From contig JAQBNY010000057.1 in assembly GCA_028288315.1 (NCBI GenBank), positions 1 through 19,220 of the forward strand: a stretch of 19,220 nucleotides of DNA, given 5' to 3'. How positions within the stretch are numbered: position 1 is the stretch's first letter; the number at the start of each line of letters is the position of its first letter. The position numbers and the translations under genes are program-made. This DNA is from Mucilaginibacter sp. GTDB taxonomy: Bacteria; Bacteroidota; Bacteroidia; Sphingobacteriales; Sphingobacteriaceae. Below the pieces are notes generated by a model, which was not told the origin of the DNA, did no database searches, and saw nothing but the letters and a program-made list of their open reading frames with translations. Below, in pieces: positions 16,028-19,220 of the stretch.

Positions 16028-17275
16028 TCATCTATTCCTAAAGGTCTTAACAGTCTCATCTTCCAGACCCAATATGGCTTCATCACGGTCTTTTGAGCTT
16101 GCGCGGGCTTTTGGTTCATTCTCCAATTCATATAAAAACACTCCGTTGCATTGCGAAGAATATAGCTTAAACAGAGGCAATAGAAACTCTGCCTGGCTTA
16201 ATCCTTTAGGATTTGGTTTGCTTGGCTTGAATCCCAATTCAGTGATAAAGTGTTCCCTAACATCAGGAAAAGCTTCTTTCATCATCCCAACAAATCTGCC
16301 ATAAGTACTTCTACCATTTGCATCTTTTGCATACTCTTCACCATTGTAAGGGTCAACACCAACAAAGTCAAGTACAATGCCTGAATTTAACATTTTACGG
16401 ATAAGACCTGTATGAGTCCATGCGTAGTTCATTCCGTATTTGTTGTTTGAATTAGCATCTTTTATGCCTGCAATCATGCCCTGTAGCTGCTTTTTAAGCA
16501 TTGGAAAAGTTATCATGTTATAACCATCGTCGCTTGATGCCGCGCCAAAACGGTTTAGAACATAGTTAATTAAACCTCTACCTGTAGAACCAACCGATTT
16601 AACATCCAGTTCGTTGTCAAGCTGGTAATACTTAACGAAAGGGTACGATTTAGCAAAATTGTAAGCAGCTTTGTAATTACGATTGTAAGTTGCGTCAAGT
16701 TCGGCATTAGTATAGCTTGCACCATCGGCTGGCATCTGTCCCCGTCCCTTAATGTAAAGGATAGCAAGCACTTTCATGTTTGCGGCATTGGCCGCTTGCA
16801 AGAACAGATCACCTGTTTTTGACGGTTTGCCATTATCATCAATATTAAAGTCACACCTGAATGAATTTAGGTGCATTCCTTTGGCTTTTGCAATTGCAAT
16901 TTGTATTTTGTCGGCAGTGTAATCGGGATGCCCATTTAATCCTTGCCCAAAGTGAACATTAACCCCCTCAAATGCATCGTCTTGTATAGCAGGCGGCTTA
17001 GATTTAAGCAGCGGAATTGTTTTTGGCTTTTCTTCTGGTTTTGAAGGTGTCGGCTGAGTACCCGTCTTTCCAATAGATGTTATAATTTCGGTTTTTGGAA
17101 CGGGTAAATTTACGGGGTGAGCAGATTCTGTCGAAATTGAGGCATCAGCAAAACCAGCTTCAATTATTGCAGGCTCGGGTTGAGAAACAAAAGACTGCTT
17201 TTTCGATTTAAATAAATTAACCCCGATAATAAATAAAACTGCTACTACTACAGTAACCAATACGGATCTTTTCAT
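16028..17275 (-). CDS. Membrane-anchored or secreted glycoside hydrolase (clan GH-A-like)
   Basis: The chosen start (ATG at 17275) gives 415 residues beginning MKRSVLVTVVVAVLFIIGV, a hydrophobic segment that serves as signal anchor or signal peptide. An upstream in-frame start 22 codons earlier would hide it. Residues ~25-100 form a Pro/Lys/Thr-rich linker (TPSKPEEKPKTIP). A TIM-barrel-like domain follows from FEGVNVHFGQG. Likely catalytic residues are Glu222 in YYQLDNELD (Asn-Glu pair, acid/base) and Glu346 in HFITELGF (nucleophile), spaced as in clan GH-A retaining enzymes such as GH5 or GH39. DFVGVDPYNG between them is also typical of such barrels. The exact family and sugar are not recognised. 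It stands alone between two gene remnants. Its TGA is in frame with the oxidoreductase remnant immediately behind it. Confidence 0.72.
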   Translation of the reverse strand: MKRSVLVTVVVAVLFIIGVNLFKSKKQSFVSQPEPAIIEAGFADASISTESAHPVNLPVPKTEIITSIGKTGTQPTPSKPEEKPKTIPLLKSKPPAIQDDAFEGVNVHFGQGLNGHPDYTADKIQIAIAKAKGMHLNSFRCDFNIDDNGKPSKTGDLFLQAANAANMKVLAILYIKGRGQMPADGASYTNAELDATYNRNYKAAYNFAKSYPFVKYYQLDNELDVKSVGSTGRGLINYVLNRFGAASSDDGYNMITFPMLKKQLQGMIAGIKDANSNNKYGMNYAWTHTGLIRKMLNSGIVLDFVGVDPYNGEEYAKDANGRSTYGRFVGMMKEAFPDVREHFITELGFKPSKPNPKGLSQAEFLLPLFKLYSSQCNGVFLYELENEPKARASSKDRDEAILGLEDETVKTFRNR

Positions 17276-17538
17276 AACTATATCAAACAAAATAAAAAAT
17301 AATTGTTTTGACTCTCTTTGCCATTTAATTTCTGCTAACATAATTGCAATTACTTAACAGCCTAATACCTCCTAAAGTTAATGAATAAACGATGAGTGAG
17401 TAAAATAGTTGCATTGTTATTAGATTAATATGACTGGGTCAGTTTCGTACACGAAAAGACGATATTAAAGGATGCATTTTAATACATATGATCAGCTAGC
17501 CTGGGACAAGTATTGTTTAAATAGTAATTTTGCTCTTT
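17276..17538. other. Gap upstream of the glycoside hydrolase; no gene seen
   Basis: This 263-base stretch should carry the minus-strand promoter of the glycoside hydrolase and the old promoter of the HPP remnant. A 14-base inverted repeat TTTCGT-AC-ACGAAA lies at 17443-17456 and might be an operator. TAATTTTG at 17525-17532 matches the Bacteroidota -7 consensus TAnnTTTG on the plus strand, but it is only 6 bases from the remnant ATG and lacks a well-spaced -33 element. No coding segment was recognised on either strand. Confidence 0.4.
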
Positions 17539-17766
17539 ATGATAAAAAGAATACACGGATATGTAAGAACAGCCCGCTATATTGTTTACAAGGAAACCTT
17601 AGTTGATTTTAAAGAGCATTTGTAGACGTTTTTAGGATCTTTCTTTGGGATAGGATTAATCAGCAGCACGTATTTTACTGCATCCGACAACCTGTTTTTG
17701 ATCGGCTCATTCGGTGCCTCCTCTATTCTAATTTACGGTGTTATTAATAGTCCATTAGCACAACCT
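17539..17766 (+). pseudogene. HPP-family membrane protein, truncated and interrupted
   Basis: From an ATG at 17539 the plus strand reads MIKRIHGYVRTARYIVYKET then LVDFKEHL, a TAG at 17623-17625, and on in the same frame with TFLGSFFGIGLIS, a hydrophobic segment, then LIGSFGASSILIYGVINSPLAQP. FGAS....F....SPLAQP is the hallmark of the HPP family (membrane proteins named for their His-Pro-Pro motif). YKETLVDFKEH before the first helix is also usual in Bacteroidota members. The TAG stands where Trp is expected, so a single TGG to TAG change is likely. Family proteins continue with further membrane segments. Here similarity stops after SPLAQP and 24 bases later the opposing esterase gene ends. 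It is therefore both interrupted and cut at its 3' side. Confidence 0.68.
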
Positions 17767-17790
17767 CTGGACGGCCGTTATTTTTTTGAT

Positions 17791-19218
17791 TTAGATTGCA
17801 TAACCTGTACTTTTTAAAATAAAATCCACAATTGGTGCGGGGTTAGGCAAACTGTGAGGATGGTGCTTAAAACCAGGCTTATGTATTACCGTAATGTTTC
17901 CATTAATTTTTTTTAGCTTTTGTTCAAAGAGGAGGGTATTATCCTGCGGTGATACTTCTTCATCAGCATCTGCACATAAGATAAGTATTGGGTAGTGACC
18001 CTTGACTATTCTTTTAACTTTATCGACCGGGCTGCCTTTAAAATTTAAAATGTCATCATCGTTTTTCAAATGATAGTCTGCTTTAAATGCCAGAAACATT
18101 ACGTCTTTCACATTCTCTTTATTAGTGAATTTCTTTGCCCATGAAGGAATGTTAAGTAAGGGGTTGTCTACATAAACACATGCCACCTTGTTTGGGTTAG
18201 CCGCCGCCCAGTTGAAAACGTAAACACCTCCGCGGCTCATTCCTTCCATAACTGCTTTTTTTGAGAGACCGGATTGGTGTAACAGGTCATAATATTTGTT
18301 CCAAATGTTAATGCTCTCGTCATTGCCTAAAAGTTCCGCCACATCACAGTAAACAATGTGGAACCCGCGTTGTAAAAGCGCAATATCGGTTTGCGGTTCA
18401 TGTGCCCAAAAACGTGCACGCCATACCCATGGATGACCTTCGGCGGCAAGTTTGGGCCGCACTACTTTGCACGAGCGGCCTTCAAAAGTGAAATTTGCGC
18501 ATTCGTAACCATAAAAAGACGATAGCTTTAACGGCAAGTTAATTTCGTTGAATATATTATAAGCTTTATCGCACTTTTGTGTCAGTTCCGTATAAACTGC
18601 CGCTGCCATAATAGCTGCACCTTCTTTGTTGGGGTGCAGTTTATCTGAAAATAATTCCTCTTTGTTTATGAACGGTGTATACATATCCAACAGTTCTATT
18701 TTTTCTGTATAGGCTACCTGTTGTATCATTGGATTGATGCGTTTAGCGATTACCTCGCCCCAAATTTGGCTGGTATCTTTTACGAAAGACATCATTGCCG
18801 ATAACATCAAGATCCTAGGATGGGAAGAAAGCTGTTGGAGTGATTTGATAAGGTCGCGGTAATCTCCCTCAAACTCGTTCAAATGCGTACGATTAATGAG
18901 TTTGGCATCGTTACCGCCCAAATCAATGACAATGATATCCGGCAGATTAGAGCATACGGCCTGGTACTGTTTGGTGTTCCAATAAGGCAGGTTGCCCTTG
19001 CGTGTTAGTGTTGCCCCGCTTACACCATAATTAGTTACCTCATAACCAGAACCAAGCATCTTTTGTAACTGTGCGGGGTAGCAGTTCTGTTCGCGGTTCT
19101 CTATGGTGGCGCCGTAGGTAATGCTGGCGCCAATGCACGCTACTTTCACCTGGCCACAGGCGAGCGCATTAACAAACAGATTTAATACTACGATAAATAA
19201 AAACGACAGGCTTCTCAT
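17791..19218 (-). CDS. Two-domain secreted esterase: SGNH hydrolase fused to alpha/beta-hydrolase
   Basis: This 475-residue protein has a signal peptide (~1-20, FLFIVVLNLFVNALA) and two complete hydrolase domains. The N-terminal SGNH/GDSL domain (~24-212) shows block I GASITYG with nucleophile Ser32, block II Gly (NYGVSG), block III GGND (101-104) and block V DKLHPN with Asp192 and His195. The C-terminal alpha/beta-hydrolase (~235-475) shows the nucleophile elbow GMSRGG (Ser328), likely acid Asp419 in CADADEEV and likely His452 or His453 in GFKHHPH. Both active sites look intact, suggesting a double esterase that removes two kinds of acyl groups, probably from plant-type polysaccharide. The start ATG ends at base 19218, two bases from the window edge, so any upstream partner is not visible. 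It converges with the HPP remnant. Confidence 0.88.
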   Translation of the reverse strand: MRSLSFLFIVVLNLFVNALACGQVKVACIGASITYGATIENREQNCYPAQLQKMLGSGYEVTNYGVSGATLTRKGNLPYWNTKQYQAVCSNLPDIIVIDLGGNDAKLINRTHLNEFEGDYRDLIKSLQQLSSHPRILMLSAMMSFVKDTSQIWGEVIAKRINPMIQQVAYTEKIELLDMYTPFINKEELFSDKLHPNKEGAAIMAAAVYTELTQKCDKAYNIFNEINLPLKLSSFYGYECANFTFEGRSCKVVRPKLAAEGHPWVWRARFWAHEPQTDIALLQRGFHIVYCDVAELLGNDESINIWNKYYDLLHQSGLSKKAVMEGMSRGGVYVFNWAAANPNKVACVYVDNPLLNIPSWAKKFTNKENVKDVMFLAFKADYHLKNDDDILNFKGSPVDKVKRIVKGHYPILILCADADEEVSPQDNTLLFEQKLKKINGNITVIHKPGFKHHPHSLPNPAPIVDFILKSTGYAI

Positions 19219-19220
19219 AA

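Noticed and set aside
15942..16304. 120-codon plus-strand frame over the glycoside hydrolase end
   Set aside because: Antisense shadow of the glycoside hydrolase and the oxidoreductase remnant; no protein-like features.
16028..17341. Longer start for the glycoside hydrolase (ATG at 17341)
   Set aside because: The 22 extra residues are charged and aromatic and would place the hydrophobic signal segment internally. The ATG at 17275 gives a normal N-terminus.
19156..19161. Cys at residue 21 of the double esterase as a lipobox
   Set aside because: The preceding residues (ALA before Cys) lack the usual Leu at -3, so an ordinary signal peptide is more likely than a lipoprotein signal, though this is not certain.
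1..19220. CRISPR arrays, insertion sequences, rRNA genes, toxin-antitoxin pairs, anti-phage systems
   Set aside because: No regularly spaced repeats, transposase or integrase genes, rRNA-like segments or recognisable defence proteins were seen on either strand.

Overview
The window looks like a chromosomal segment of a Bacteroidota species, most likely a soil or plant-associated Sphingobacteriaceae member (Mucilaginibacter/Pedobacter type). The basis is the protein content: a TonB-dependent receptor with an N-terminal carboxypeptidase-like domain, many secreted proteins and lipoproteins, a PAS histidine kinase without transmembrane segments, and start codons that nearly always lack a Shine-Dalgarno sequence. 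No plasmid, phage, CRISPR or intact transposase gene was seen.

Left part (1-6803). The 3' end of an outer-membrane beta-barrel gene is followed by a perfect hairpin. Next comes a compact tripartite RND efflux operon: adaptor lipoprotein (690-1841), inner-membrane pump (1868-5041) and outer-membrane channel lipoprotein (5046-6422). Together these should form one pump spanning both membranes. A small protein of unknown function (6561-6803) follows, and directly behind it on the minus strand lies what looks like the 3' part of a tRNA (about 6809-6850).

Middle part (6976-12448). A secreted dienelactone-hydrolase-family enzyme is followed by a 479-base gap holding a long imperfect hairpin. Then comes a 923-residue TonB-dependent receptor with a strong terminator, which faces a minus-strand secreted eight-repeat PQQ-type beta-propeller protein.

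Right part (12700-19218). A cytoplasmic double-PAS histidine kinase (minus) lies divergent from a secreted alkaline-phosphatase-superfamily hydrolase (plus). A membrane-anchored or secreted glycoside hydrolase and a two-domain SGNH plus alpha/beta-hydrolase esterase follow, both on the minus strand.

The most notable observation is that the spaces in the right part are full of gene remains: an N-terminal GNAT acetyltransferase piece resembling ArsN2 (14302-14577, minus), the last ~35 codons of an FAD-dependent oxidoreductase (15911 to about 16015, minus), and an HPP-family membrane-protein start with an internal TAG (17539 to about 17766, plus). The oxidoreductase remnant and the intact phosphohydrolase are convergent, and both stop codons sit in opposite arms of one perfect 13-bp hairpin. 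This suggests an old convergent gene pair whose right partner was cut off when the glycoside hydrolase arrived. The region therefore reads as a turnover zone with several recombination junctions rather than a single coherent new system.
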